Assembly (NCBI RefSeq): GCF_022810305.1
Contig: NZ_JALGQH010000009.1
Location: 1 to 64,000 of the forward strand
From: Rhodococcus sp. ARC_M6
GTDB taxonomy: Bacteria; Actinomycetota; Actinomycetes; Mycobacteriales; Mycobacteriaceae
Reading direction: 5' to 3'
DNA: 64,000 nt
Part shown: positions 43,351-52,437 of the stretch, one piece after another
How positions within the stretch are numbered: position 1 is the first letter of the stretch
Layout: the number at the start of each line of letters is the position of its first letter
Notes under the pieces: model-generated
Database searches by the model: none
The model's input: the letters and a program-made list of their open reading frames with translations, nothing else
Told to the model about the DNA's origin: nothing
Program-made: the position numbers and the translations under genes

Positions 43351-44076
43351 TCAACGCTGCCGGTGCATCGACACGTTGAAATCGAAACGGTCGCCCGGGT
43401 GAATGGACACAGTTACCTGAGCCACGGCCCCCGAGCTCTCGACATATCGGCGGGTAATTTCGAGGCACGGCGAACCGGCCTCGGCATGCAACAGCTCAGC
43501 GAGGTCTTTCGGCAGGGCGCACGCACGGATACGTTGCTCGACACGATCAGTCAGGCGTCCGGTGCATCTCTCGACAATCTCGTTGATGAGCCCGTCGGGG
43601 CGTTCGAGGCGGTCCCCGACGGTGGCGGCGACATCGGGATCGAGGTACACGTCGGTGTGGCACACCGGGCTTTCCTTACCGAGATCACCGAGCCGCAACA
43701 TACTGATCCGAGTCCACGGATCACCAGCCTGACCGCCGATCCGGTCGACCAACGACTGATCGGCAACCACGGCGTCCCGCGACAACACCAGCCGTCGGGT
43801 CTCGACCGAGTACTGCAGAAGATCATTCATATTCGTCACGGTGCGCGTATATCCGCTGGTCGGCTGTACAGACTCGACAGTTGTTCCGACCTTGCGTCGA
43901 CGGGACACCATGCCCACGCTCTCCAGGGAACCCAGCGCCGAGCGAACCGTAGCCCGGGACACCGCATAGCTGTCTGCGAGCTTCATCTCGGTGGGCAATT
44001 TCGAGCCCACTGGGTAAGACCCGTCCTCGATCCGCAAGGCTAGCGAACGCGCCACCTCTTCATACCGTGCAACCAT
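43351..44076 (-). CDS. GntR-family regulator with UTRA sensor domain
   Basis: A 241-residue regulator. Its N-terminal GntR winged helix is YEEVARSLALRIEDGSYPVGSKLPTEMKLADSYAVSRATVRSALGSLESVGMVSRRRKVGTTV (residues about 5-68). The UTRA ligand domain follows, with PVCHTDVYLDPDVA near 147 and the terminal VSIHPGDRFDFNVSM. ATG 44076 is preceded by GAAGGAAA; a longer frame to 44106 is less likely. It is embedded in the long operon between an acyl-CoA ligase and the dehydratase gene, so it probably senses a pathway acid and tunes this operon. Confidence 0.88.
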   Translation of the reverse strand: MVARYEEVARSLALRIEDGSYPVGSKLPTEMKLADSYAVSRATVRSALGSLESVGMVSRRRKVGTTVESVQPTSGYTRTVTNMNDLLQYSVETRRLVLSRDAVVADQSLVDRIGGQAGDPWTRISMLRLGDLGKESPVCHTDVYLDPDVAATVGDRLERPDGLINEIVERCTGRLTDRVEQRIRACALPKDLAELLHAEAGSPCLEITRRYVESSGAVAQVTVSIHPGDRFDFNVSMHRQR

Positions 44077-44106
44077 AATTTTCCTTCTCCCCCTGATCGC
44101 GGGCAA

Positions 44107-45657
44107 TCATGCGATCCCCCGAACATGTCCCACCCAGAAGGGCCGGCGCAGTTCACGTTTGAGGAGTTTGCCGCTGGGGTTGCGCGGTAGTACCGAGACG
44201 ATGTCGACTGATGTGGGGCACTTGTAATGTGCCAGATTCTCCCGACAGTAGGCGATCACTTCGTTCACATCCAAGTCGTCTCCGACCTGCACGACCACGG
44301 CTTTGACCGTCTCACCCCAGCGTTTGTCGGGTACCCCGATAACGGCGGCGTCCCGTACGCCGGTATGAGCCATGAGCACGTTCTCCACCTCCACCGGATA
44401 CACGTTCTCACCACCGGACACGATCATGTCCTTGACACGGTCGCAGAGAAACAGATATCCGTCCTCGTCGAGGTAGCCCGCGTCACCGGTCCGGAACCAA
44501 CCGTCGGGGCTGAGCACCGCAGCAAGTTCGTCGGGCTGGTTGCGATAGCCCGTCAGCACCATCTCGCTACGCGTCCACACTTCACCAGTAGTCCCGACCG
44601 AGACACTCTCCCCACTGACCGGGTCGAAGATGCCCATCTCGACACAGGACAGGGGTCGACCGGCCGAGGCCAGTCGCGCGCCACCGTTACGGTGATCATC
44701 GGCGTCGAGAATTGTTATGGGACCACAAGTTTCAGTCATGCCGTACCCCTGCATGAGGTCACAGCCAAACACATCCTGAGCCTCCGCCGCGATGGTGGGC
44801 GACATCGGGGAGCCACCGTAGATCAACGTCCGCAGCTCGGGGTACGTCGACTTCCGTGCACTCTCGTGCTCGACCAACATCTGCACCACCGCCGGCACGG
44901 TCAGGGCATGGTTGACCGCACCCCCGGCAAGTACCTGCAGCACCAACTCCGGGCGTATATCCAACACATGGTGCGAGCCGGCACCGCGACCCAGACAAAA
45001 GAAAATCCATCCGGTGCCGGAAATATGGAAGTTCGGTGCCGGAACCATGACTACGTCTCCCGGCCGGATCTGCCACGGAGGGTTGGATGCGAGGTTGGCG
45101 GCAAGCGCACGGTTGGACAACTGCACGCCCTTGGGACGGCCGGAGGTTCCCGATGTGTAGACCATGAGCACAACGTCGTCCGGGCCTGCACTCGGCGCGA
45201 CGGGCTCATCCGACCACTGCGCCAGCCACTGTTCGAAGTCCTGTGGCTGCGCGCCCCTCACGAGAAGTCGGGAGCGGCTGTCCTCCGGCACAGGGTGTCC
45301 CATCAGCGGCATGAACTCGGCCTCGACCACGATCACGTCAAGGTCCGCATCCGTAACGATCTCTTGCATCTCCCGACAACTCAGCCGCCAATTCAATGGC
45401 ACCGCATAGCCTTTCACCAGCGAGGCCGCAACCATCACCTCACCCCACGAGACGGCACTCTTGCCCACAAATCCCACACCGCGCACATGAACGCTCGCCG
45501 ACTCCAGGGCACCGAAACCGGTGGCGAGTTGGCTGCTACGTCGATACCACTCGGAAAAGGTATGTGAGGCGACACCCTCAACGGCAATCCCGGGTGAGTC
45601 CGGCCGTTCCTGTGACCAATGCTCGAGCATCCGTCCGATCGAATGATGGTGGTCCAT
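44107..45657 (-). CDS. Acyl-CoA ligase 1 (AMP-forming)
   Basis: A 516-residue ANL-superfamily enzyme. Motifs in order: ATP P-loop VYTSGTSGRPKGVQLSN near 170, QGYGMTETCGPI near 303, WFRTGDAGYLDEDGYLFLCDR near 405, SGGENVYPVEVE near 430, and the C-terminal catalytic Lys in NPSGKLLKRELRRPF. All key residues are intact. It activates a carboxylic acid with ATP and CoA. It lies 51 bases after ligase 2, which it resembles only moderately, so the two may act on different acids of one route. Confidence 0.92.
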   Translation of the reverse strand: MDHHHSIGRMLEHWSQERPDSPGIAVEGVASHTFSEWYRRSSQLATGFGALESASVHVRGVGFVGKSAVSWGEVMVAASLVKGYAVPLNWRLSCREMQEIVTDADLDVIVVEAEFMPLMGHPVPEDSRSRLLVRGAQPQDFEQWLAQWSDEPVAPSAGPDDVVLMVYTSGTSGRPKGVQLSNRALAANLASNPPWQIRPGDVVMVPAPNFHISGTGWIFFCLGRGAGSHHVLDIRPELVLQVLAGGAVNHALTVPAVVQMLVEHESARKSTYPELRTLIYGGSPMSPTIAAEAQDVFGCDLMQGYGMTETCGPITILDADDHRNGGARLASAGRPLSCVEMGIFDPVSGESVSVGTTGEVWTRSEMVLTGYRNQPDELAAVLSPDGWFRTGDAGYLDEDGYLFLCDRVKDMIVSGGENVYPVEVENVLMAHTGVRDAAVIGVPDKRWGETVKAVVVQVGDDLDVNEVIAYCRENLAHYKCPTSVDIVSVLPRNPSGKLLKRELRRPFWVGHVRGIA

Positions 45658-45708
45658 GTTCTCCTCCTACTCTTGTACTCCTGGCCTGCACTCCTGGCTC
45701 ATGGCCGT

Positions 45709-47232
45709 TCAGGAGGAACTGATTACGCGCTCGCGCAATTCGACCTTGCGCACCTTCCCCAGGGCATTGCGCGGCAACTCTGCAATGTGCTCGATCAAGG
45801 ACGGACACTTGAACCCGGCCAACCGTTCCCGGCAGTGGCGAGCCAATTCACCCTCGGCTGGAACCGCATTCGCAGCGCAGACAACAAACGCCACCGGAGT
45901 CTCGCCCCACTTCGGATGCGGCCGTGCAACCACTGCAACATCCACGACAGCAGGATGCTCGAGTAGTGCCCGCTCGATCTCAGCGGGATAGACGTTCTCG
46001 CCGCCACTGATAATCATGTCCTTGGTGCGCCCGACGATCCGCAGGAATCTGTCCTCGTCGAGGATTGCCATGTCACCAGTTCGGTACCAGCCGTCGTCGG
46101 TAAAGGCTGCCTCAGTTTCCTCCGGATTGCGCCAGTATTCGCGGATGACGTTCTCACTGCGAACCCACAACTCGCCAGCCTGTCCATCGGACTGCGTGCG
46201 ACCAGAGTGATCGACAATGCGCGCCTCCCATCCCTGCGAGATCTGGCCTGCGGAAGCGAGTCGCTCACTGCCCGGGACATGATCCTCCGGGCGTAGTACC
46301 GACAGGAATCCCTGAAGTTCGGTACTACCGTAGATCTGGCGGAACCGACTGCAGACCACGCGGAGGGCCCGCTCCAGCAACGCGGATTCAATTGGCGCGG
46401 CGCCGTATTGCACCTCACGCAAGCTCGACAAGTCGGCACCTAGTCGCGCACCCTCCAGAGCGTCGACGAGCATCTCGATAATTGTCGGGGCGGCAGTGAA
46501 GAAGTTGATGCCATCGTGCGCAACCGTATCGATTACTCGGTCGATGTCGAATCCGTCTTGAACGAAAAGCGCCCCCCCGGTTAAGAAACACTGCATTGCC
46601 TGGGCGAATCCTGCGAGATGGAACAGCGGCATCATCACCAGGTGCCGACTACCCCGCTGCTGGTCGCCGATATCGATAGCGAACCCCGCGAGCCCGCGAA
46701 TGAGTGAGCCGTGATCGAGCGGAATCACCTTGGGCAAACCAGTAGTTCCACTGCTGTGGATGAGGAACGCCACCTGATCGCTGCGCAACCGGTTATGTGG
46801 GTACGGCGCAGGCGGCTCGGCGATACCGACGACTGCGTTCCAGCCGTCACCACCAGGTCCGTCCACTACTCGAATGAGATCGTCGCGATTGTCGACACCG
46901 GACCGGCACGACTCGTCGGCGAAAATCCCGACCGGAGTCGCGATCTCGAGCAACCGATCGATTTCGTGCCCGGTCATTCGCCAGTTCACGAGTAGCGGCA
47001 CTGCGCCGAGCCGCATGAGACCGAGTGTCTGGACGAGGAATTCAACAGTGTTGTGGGAAATTACCGCAACGACGTCTTCCGCCCGTACGCCTAGGCCATA
47101 CCAGCTTGCAGCGGTCTTCTCGACCCGATCCTGAAGTTGCCGGTACGTCAACTGCTCTCGATCGTCGCTCACCGCAAGGACATTCGGATCGGACGTGGCA
47201 CGCCAGTCGAGAACGTGCAGCCAGGTGTGCAT
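45709..47232 (-). CDS. Acyl-CoA ligase 2 (AMP-forming)
   Basis: A 507-residue ANL-superfamily ligase with intact motifs: LIHSSGTTGLPKVIPLDH near 157, QIYGSTELQGF near 297, WYRTGDMAILDEDRFLRIVGRTKDMIISGGENVYPAEIE near 396 and the C-terminal Lys in RNALGKVRKVELRE. Its start overlaps the end of livM by one base, so transporter and ligase are made together. This suggests that the imported compound, or a part of it, is converted to a CoA thioester at once. Confidence 0.92.
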   Translation of the reverse strand: MHTWLHVLDWRATSDPNVLAVSDDREQLTYRQLQDRVEKTAASWYGLGVRAEDVVAVISHNTVEFLVQTLGLMRLGAVPLLVNWRMTGHEIDRLLEIATPVGIFADESCRSGVDNRDDLIRVVDGPGGDGWNAVVGIAEPPAPYPHNRLRSDQVAFLIHSSGTTGLPKVIPLDHGSLIRGLAGFAIDIGDQQRGSRHLVMMPLFHLAGFAQAMQCFLTGGALFVQDGFDIDRVIDTVAHDGINFFTAAPTIIEMLVDALEGARLGADLSSLREVQYGAAPIESALLERALRVVCSRFRQIYGSTELQGFLSVLRPEDHVPGSERLASAGQISQGWEARIVDHSGRTQSDGQAGELWVRSENVIREYWRNPEETEAAFTDDGWYRTGDMAILDEDRFLRIVGRTKDMIISGGENVYPAEIERALLEHPAVVDVAVVARPHPKWGETPVAFVVCAANAVPAEGELARHCRERLAGFKCPSLIEHIAELPRNALGKVRKVELRERVISSS

Positions 47233-48374
47233 CAGACGGTCTCCTTCTCCTGGTTCAGTTCGGATACTAGATCCTGCTCAGGATCCTGATTCGGTTCCGT
47301 AGCGATATCCTGCTTCGATTCGGGAACGTGGCGCGCGCGGCGCGCCGGCCCTGTCAGCCACCCCAGAACCCGATCGAGTCCGCCGCGGGCAAACATGATG
47401 ACGAGGATCAACAGGCCGCAGTAGACGAAGACGCTCATCACGTTGGCGTCGACGCCACCTTCTCCCACTGGCACGAGGAAGGGGATGTTGCCGGCATACT
47501 GCCCGAGCAGTCGAGGCAGTGCAGTCACGAACACTGCACCGGCGATTGCGCCGCGCAAGCTGCCGAGACCGCCGATAATGATGATCACCAAGTAGTCAGT
47601 GGAAAGCGTGAACCCGAACGCCTGTGGGGTAATGAACTGAATCGTGACGGCCAGGAACACGCCGGCAATGCCCGCGTACACCGAGGCGACGAAGAAGGCT
47701 CCGGCCTTGTACCGGCCCACGTTGACCCCCATGGATGCGGCCGCCACTTCGCTCTCGCGCACCATGGACAGAGCCAACCCCGGCCTTGCCTGGACGATCC
47801 GACGGGCCGCAATGAATGTCACCACCACCAAGACGATTCCGACCAGCCATAGTTTTTCCACTGCACCGAAGGGCACACCCAATATGTGCCACGGCTCGCT
47901 GTCACCGAAGCTCACGCCGAAGATATCGAATTCCGGTACCGCACGGCCGATATAGCCACCGCTGAATTGCTCGACCTCGTTGAGGAAGTGGACCCAGATA
48001 AACACCAACCCGATGGTGACGACCGCCAAGTAGAGTCCGGTGACGCGACTCGACAGCGGGCTGAGCAGCAGTCCACCTATCCCCGCGGCAAGAACTGCCC
48101 CGACGGCAGCAACAACGGGTGGCAGGCCCAAGCCCCAGACATTCTCACCCGACGGGCTCGCCAGGATGACGTAGCCGTACGCTCCGATGCCGACAAAGAC
48201 TGCATGGGCCAACGAAATCTGACCGGCGACGCCCACGAGCATCGTCAATCCCATCGCAGCGATTGCTGCAGCCATGGCCAGACCGCCGACTTGCAACCAG
48301 AATTCACTGACGAAGTACGGTGCGACAACCAGCGCTACCAGGAGCCCGGCTACGAGTAAACGTCCTCTAGACAC
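47232..48374 (-). CDS. Branched-chain-amino-acid-type ABC permease (LivM family)
   Basis: A 380-residue membrane subunit with 9-10 hydrophobic segments and the LivM family blocks GVAGQISLAHAVFVGIGAYGYVI near 48, SPLSSRVTGLYLAVVTIGLVF near 105, and the coupling loop VRESEVAAASMGVNVGRYKAGAFFVAS near 206. The C-terminal 35 residues are Gln/Glu-rich and repetitive (SKQDIATEPNQDPEQDLVSELNQEKE), longer than usual and probably disordered. It starts at GTG 48374, overlapping livH by 8 bases. Confidence 0.92.
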   Translation of the reverse strand: MSRGRLLVAGLLVALVVAPYFVSEFWLQVGGLAMAAAIAAMGLTMLVGVAGQISLAHAVFVGIGAYGYVILASPSGENVWGLGLPPVVAAVGAVLAAGIGGLLLSPLSSRVTGLYLAVVTIGLVFIWVHFLNEVEQFSGGYIGRAVPEFDIFGVSFGDSEPWHILGVPFGAVEKLWLVGIVLVVVTFIAARRIVQARPGLALSMVRESEVAAASMGVNVGRYKAGAFFVASVYAGIAGVFLAVTIQFITPQAFGFTLSTDYLVIIIIGGLGSLRGAIAGAVFVTALPRLLGQYAGNIPFLVPVGEGGVDANVMSVFVYCGLLILVIMFARGGLDRVLGWLTGPARRARHVPESKQDIATEPNQDPEQDLVSELNQEKETV

Positions 48375-49257
48375 GGGCCACCTGCTTCGAACTGAACAGA
48401 CCCTCGGACCTCACCAGCAAAACAACCAACAGCAGTATCCACGCGCTGATACCGGACAGGTTGTGCGCCCATCCGCCCAATGAGCTCTCGTAGGTCGCTG
48501 CAAACGCTTCGGTCAGGCCGAGCATCATGCCGCCAACCAGTGCGCCGCCGACCGATCCCAGACCACCGATTACTGCGGCTGGAAAAGCGCGAAATGCCGT
48601 GTCGGCCAAGGAAGATGAAACGCCAGCGGCCGGGAAGGACGCAAGGAACAACCCGGCAAGAACCGCGAGCGCGCCACCGATTGCCCAGCTCGTCCAGGAG
48701 ACTCGCGACAACCGCACGCCCATCAGCTTGGCGACCTCTGCGTCCTGACTGCTCACGCGCATCGCCAAGCCCCAGTTTGTGAATCGGAAGAGGAGCAGAA
48801 ACACGATGATCGCGGTAACCGCAACCCCGAGCGCGATGAGCCGCGACGCCGGCATGGTGATCATCCCGAATTCAACGATCCGGTCTCCAACCGGATCGTT
48901 GAGGGCCCAGGACTCTGAACCGAGACGACGGCTGACTTCGGTGACGATCAGCAAGTTCACACCGAGAGTCAGGATCGTCAGCGTCACGTGATCCTGAGTC
49001 CGGGACTGCCGAATGAAAACAACATCAGTGATGACCGCTACCACCGCACCCACCACGAGTCCGGCCAGGACGCCCACCAGATATCCATGCGATTCGCTGA
49101 CCAGCGCCGCCACGAAGACACCCGAGAGCAAGAACCCACCGTGGGCGAAATTGAGGATTCCAGTGGCCCGGTAAATGACCACGAATCCGAGGGCCATCAC
49201 GGCATACAGCGCACCGAGTGACAGTCCCCCAGCCAAGGCATTCACAAAATTATCCAC
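48367..49257 (-). CDS. Branched-chain-amino-acid-type ABC permease (LivH family)
   Basis: A 296-residue membrane subunit. The N-terminus shows GLSLGALYAVMALGFVVIYRATGILNFAHGGF, the LivH hallmark, and the coupling loop is MRVSSQDAEVAKLMGVRLSRV near residue 186. About eight membrane segments. It forms the translocation pore with the LivM-type subunit. The genes overlap by 8 bases on both sides. In operons lacking amino-acid genes such systems often carry aromatic or carboxylic acids, which fits the ligases here. Confidence 0.92.
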   Translation of the reverse strand: MDNFVNALAGGLSLGALYAVMALGFVVIYRATGILNFAHGGFLLSGVFVAALVSESHGYLVGVLAGLVVGAVVAVITDVVFIRQSRTQDHVTLTILTLGVNLLIVTEVSRRLGSESWALNDPVGDRIVEFGMITMPASRLIALGVAVTAIIVFLLLFRFTNWGLAMRVSSQDAEVAKLMGVRLSRVSWTSWAIGGALAVLAGLFLASFPAAGVSSSLADTAFRAFPAAVIGGLGSVGGALVGGMMLGLTEAFAATYESSLGGWAHNLSGISAWILLLVVLLVRSEGLFSSKQVARV

Positions 49258-50062
49258 GAGAAGTCCTCTCTAATTCGTAGGGCGTCGCGTCCGTACCGAG
49301 GTACGCGGCGATGACAGCAGGGTCCCGTTGCACGGCGTCAGGTGCGCCGTCGGCAATCACCTTGCCGGACTGCAAGACCGTGACATGGTCGGAAAGAGTG
49401 AGCACCAACTCCATGTCGTGCTCGACGAGGAGCACAGTGAGGCCGAAGCGATCGCGGCATTCCCGGATCTGCTCACCTAAAGCACGTGATTCGGCGTCAT
49501 TCATGCCCGCAACCGGTTCATCGAGCAACAGCAGCGACGGCTCCGCACACAGGGCGCGCGCGATTTCCACTTTCTTGCGGATGCCATACGGCAATGGCCC
49601 GACAGGCTGGTCGAGGTATTCCTCAATACCCAGCGCCTCCGCCATTGTCTGAACTACCCTCTCGTCCTCGGCCCGCTCACGCCGAGCCGAGGGCAAAGCC
49701 AATGCCGCGGCAAGCATCCCTGTGCGTGTCCGGTGGTGACGACCGACTCGAAGCGTGTCCGCGACGGTGAGGTGCGGCGGGAGCACCAGGTTCTGGAACG
49801 TACGAGCAATTCCGTGGGTGACGATCTCGTGTTGCGGCAGAGTATCGAGCCGCTCACCACCGAGACGGACCTGGCCCGACGCCAGCGGGTACAACGCGGT
49901 GAGAGCGTTGAAACACGTCGACTTCCCGGCTCCGTTCGGACCGATCAGTGCATGAATGGTGCCGCGCTTGACAGCAAACGAGACATTGTCCAGTGCGAGG
50001 ACGCCACCGAACCGAACCGTCAAGCCCTCGGCCGTGAGAAGATTCCCGTCTATTTCAGACAT
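49250..50062 (-). CDS. ABC transporter ATP-binding protein (LivG family)
   Basis: A 270-residue ATPase: Walker A GPNGAGKST near 39, GIARTFQNLVL with the Q-loop near 87, the signature region written LPYGIRKKVEIARAL near 157, Walker B LLLLDEPVAGMN near 178 and the switch His in LVEHDMELV. The signature loop starts LPYG rather than LSGG, which is acceptable in LivG proteins. It is coupled by 8-base overlaps to livF and livH. Confidence 0.93.
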   Translation of the reverse strand: MSEIDGNLLTAEGLTVRFGGVLALDNVSFAVKRGTIHALIGPNGAGKSTCFNALTALYPLASGQVRLGGERLDTLPQHEIVTHGIARTFQNLVLPPHLTVADTLRVGRHHRTRTGMLAAALALPSARRERAEDERVVQTMAEALGIEEYLDQPVGPLPYGIRKKVEIARALCAEPSLLLLDEPVAGMNDAESRALGEQIRECRDRFGLTVLLVEHDMELVLTLSDHVTVLQSGKVIADGAPDAVQRDPAVIAAYLGTDATPYELERTSRG

Positions 50063-50828
50063 CGTGTCCTTCCCCTGTCATGGCCGACACGGCGGAACCG
50101 TGAGCGGCAGTCTTACCGAGTGTGAGTTCGAGGAGCATGTCGGAGTCGATCAGTTCCGCCGCGGGTCCGTCGGCAGCCACGGTCCCGCCATTCAGGACAT
50201 ACGCATGGTGCGCGACGGACAGAGCGAGCCTGGTGTTCTGTTCGACCAGAAGGACACTCGTCCCGTCCGCGTTCACCTGTGTGATCGTCTCCATGATCTG
50301 CTGAGCGATGAGCGGTGCCAGACCCAACGACGGTTCATCCATGAGCAGTACCTTCGGCTCGCTCATCAGAGCCCGTCCGATCGCGAGCATCTGCTGCTCA
50401 CCCCCGGACAGCAAGCCGGCGGTTTGCCCCGACCGCTCCACGAGGATCGGGAAGAGTTCGCGAACTCGACGCAAGCTGGCCGCCACACGAGACCGCGAGC
50501 GCACCGACAGTGCGCCGGCCATGAGGTTTTCCTGGACGGTCAGTTGCGCAAAGATTCGACGCCCTTCCGGTACCTGAACGATGCCGTGTCGAACGATCTT
50601 GTCCGCCTTGCTTCGGCTGAGATCCAGACCCTCGCCACGTACGGTCCCGGCGACAACGTGTCCGCCCTGCGCTCCGAGAATCCCTGAGAGTGCCCGCAGG
50701 AGTGTGGTTTTGCCCGCACCGTTGTTTCCGATCAGCGCTACGATCTGCCCGTCGTCGACGCGCAAATTCACGTCGTGAAGAACTTTTGCGGTTCCGTAAC
50801 TCACTGCAAGGGAATCGACTTCGATCAT
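50055..50828 (-). CDS. ABC transporter ATP-binding protein (LivF family)
   Basis: A 257-residue ATPase that pairs with the LivG-type protein: Walker A GNNGAGKTT near 38, Q-loop QVPEGRRIF near 88, signature LSGGEQQMLAIGRAL near 140, Walker B VLLMDEPSLGLAP near 160 and the switch His region LVEQN. I use ATG 50828, preceded by AGGAGG at six bases; the frame open to 50918 runs into the livK gene. It follows livK by 22 bases. Confidence 0.93.
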   Translation of the reverse strand: MIEVDSLAVSYGTAKVLHDVNLRVDDGQIVALIGNNGAGKTTLLRALSGILGAQGGHVVAGTVRGEGLDLSRSKADKIVRHGIVQVPEGRRIFAQLTVQENLMAGALSVRSRSRVAASLRRVRELFPILVERSGQTAGLLSGGEQQMLAIGRALMSEPKVLLMDEPSLGLAPLIAQQIMETITQVNADGTSVLLVEQNTRLALSVAHHAYVLNGGTVAADGPAAELIDSDMLLELTLGKTAAHGSAVSAMTGEGHDV

Positions 50829-50850
50829 CGTTGGCCTCCTCGCCCTGCAA

Positions 50851-52113
50851 TCACTTGGCGTAGCCCTTGTCGGCCGCATATTTGACCGCGGCTTCGCTGG
50901 CGGCGGGTTCCTGCACAATTACCGTGCCGCCCTTGGCATTCGGATCAGGCTTGATGATGAAGGAGGACAGTGAGGGAGCCTTGCCGGGAGTGGAGTAATC
51001 GAGGTCGACAGCCAGGCCGTCGTTGGAGATGGCTCCCATCTTGCTCATCGCTGCAGTGATGCCCTTCGGCGTGAGATCGTTGTCCTTACACGCCTGGTTC
51101 AAGCCCTTTTCGATCAACTGCGCCATCAAGTATCCGGACGCTGCGGGCGAAGTGATCGCGCGGTCGCCGTACTTGGCCGTCCAAGCAGCCAAGAGTTCCT
51201 GTACCGGTGCCGCATTCGAACTGAAGGGCGCATTGTTGGAAGTCAGGACAACGTGACCGACAAGCGCATCGCGGGCCGGTCCTGCCAGGTCCCCGCTGGA
51301 CAGCAGGTTAGTGGCCTGAATGACCACGTCATACCCGCTCGCCTTCGCTACAGAAGCCGCCGAAACAGTTTGTGCGGCTGCAGTTCCCATGACAATCGCC
51401 TTTGCACCCGACTGCCGCAAGGTGTTGACCTGCGAGGTTGCATCCGTGGCCGTGCTGTCGATCTTTGTGTTCTCCACCTTCAGGCCGAACTGCTTGGCTG
51501 CACCGGCGACACCGTTCGTGACCGCCGCTCCGATTCCGTTCGGATAAGCGATGACACCGATCGTGTCGCCTTCCTTCAGGGTCCCCTGCTTCACCAAGTA
51601 GGCCACGCCGTTCACGGCTTCTACGTCATACGGCGTACCCGGCATGAATGCCTCGGGCACCGCCAGCAGCACGGGGTCGAACGAGCCGGCCATCACGCCC
51701 AGTCCATCCTGAGCGAGCTTGGGCCCGAGGGTGACGGCATCCGTCCCCGGAGACAGATTCACGATCGCGGCGATGTCCGAACGCAGCGACGTGTACTGCG
51801 TCATAGTCTCCTGGGAGTTGTACTTGTTGTCGCGCGACTCGATCCGTACTTGACGATCGCACACGCCGCCATTCGCGTTGACCTCGTCGAACCACAGCTG
51901 GATGCCGGCAACTCCGTCTTGGCCCAAACCACCGATCGGACCGCTCAGCGGCACCAGCGAGCCCAACGTGATGGCATCAGCGGTTACACCGATACCTGTC
52001 TTCAGGTCGCCACTTGCTGCCGCACTGTCAGAGTCGGTCGCCTTCGAGGAGCAACCGGCAACGGCGAGTGCAATCACGAGCGTTGGACCTAGGACCTTGA
52101 GCGTGTTTTTCAT
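50851..52113 (-). CDS. Periplasmic-type substrate-binding lipoprotein (LivK family)
   Basis: A 420-residue solute-binding protein. Signal peptide MKNTLKVLGPTLVIALAVAGC has a lipobox LAVAGC with Cys at residue 21, so it is lipid-anchored outside the membrane. The Peripla_BP_6 fold follows: LGSLVPLSGPIGGLGQDGVAGIQLWFDEVNANGG near 50, then the two lobes. It determines what the transporter takes up. AGGAGAGAGA precedes ATG 52113. It is the first full-length gene of the long operon and lies 66 bases downstream of the small membrane ORF. Confidence 0.93.
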   Translation of the reverse strand: MKNTLKVLGPTLVIALAVAGCSSKATDSDSAAASGDLKTGIGVTADAITLGSLVPLSGPIGGLGQDGVAGIQLWFDEVNANGGVCDRQVRIESRDNKYNSQETMTQYTSLRSDIAAIVNLSPGTDAVTLGPKLAQDGLGVMAGSFDPVLLAVPEAFMPGTPYDVEAVNGVAYLVKQGTLKEGDTIGVIAYPNGIGAAVTNGVAGAAKQFGLKVENTKIDSTATDATSQVNTLRQSGAKAIVMGTAAAQTVSAASVAKASGYDVVIQATNLLSSGDLAGPARDALVGHVVLTSNNAPFSSNAAPVQELLAAWTAKYGDRAITSPAASGYLMAQLIEKGLNQACKDNDLTPKGITAAMSKMGAISNDGLAVDLDYSTPGKAPSLSSFIIKPDPNAKGGTVIVQEPAASEAAVKYAADKGYAK

Positions 52114-52241
52114 TCTCTCTCCTGGACTGTTTGCTTGGGTGAGTGAGGCGAGTGCAGCAGTGAAACGGAAGTGAAAGTGTCAGATAAAAACTGCTCGGAG
52201 GCCGATCAATCCGGTTACCCCGAGGCAACCGAGCCCAAGGC

Positions 52242-52409
52242 TCACGATTGACGCCCCACTGAAGAGTCCATGAAAACTGTTGCTGTAGTTGCCAATCCGT
52301 TTCCCCCTAGCCTTCCGAGGGGCTTTTGAACCGCATGACCGGTGATCAGCAGTCCCACGACTAGCAGTAGAAGCAACAGGCCGGCATCAGCCTGTCCATT
52401 TACATCCAT
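52242..52409 (-). CDS. Small membrane protein, probably frameshifted; first ORF of the liv-type operon
   Basis: The literal frame is 55 residues: ATG 52409, with GGAGGT seven bases upstream and the operon promoter just before it. Residues 10-24 are a run of Leu/Val (one membrane helix). After Leu34-Gly-Gly the reading frame looks wrong. Adding one G to the G5 run (C5 at 52303-52307 on the plus strand) opens a 76-residue protein ending at 52180. Its second half has another membrane segment, GASIVSLGLGCLGVTGLIGL. Either the run is a sequencing error, the gene is decaying, or frameshifting is used. I do not recognise the protein; it would sit in the membrane beside the transporter. Confidence 0.6.
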   Translation of the reverse strand: MDVNGQADAGLLLLLLVVGLLITGHAVQKPLGRLGGNGLATTATVFMDSSVGRQS

Positions 52410-52437
52410 CACGAGCACCTCCGGCCAGGCTGAGATA

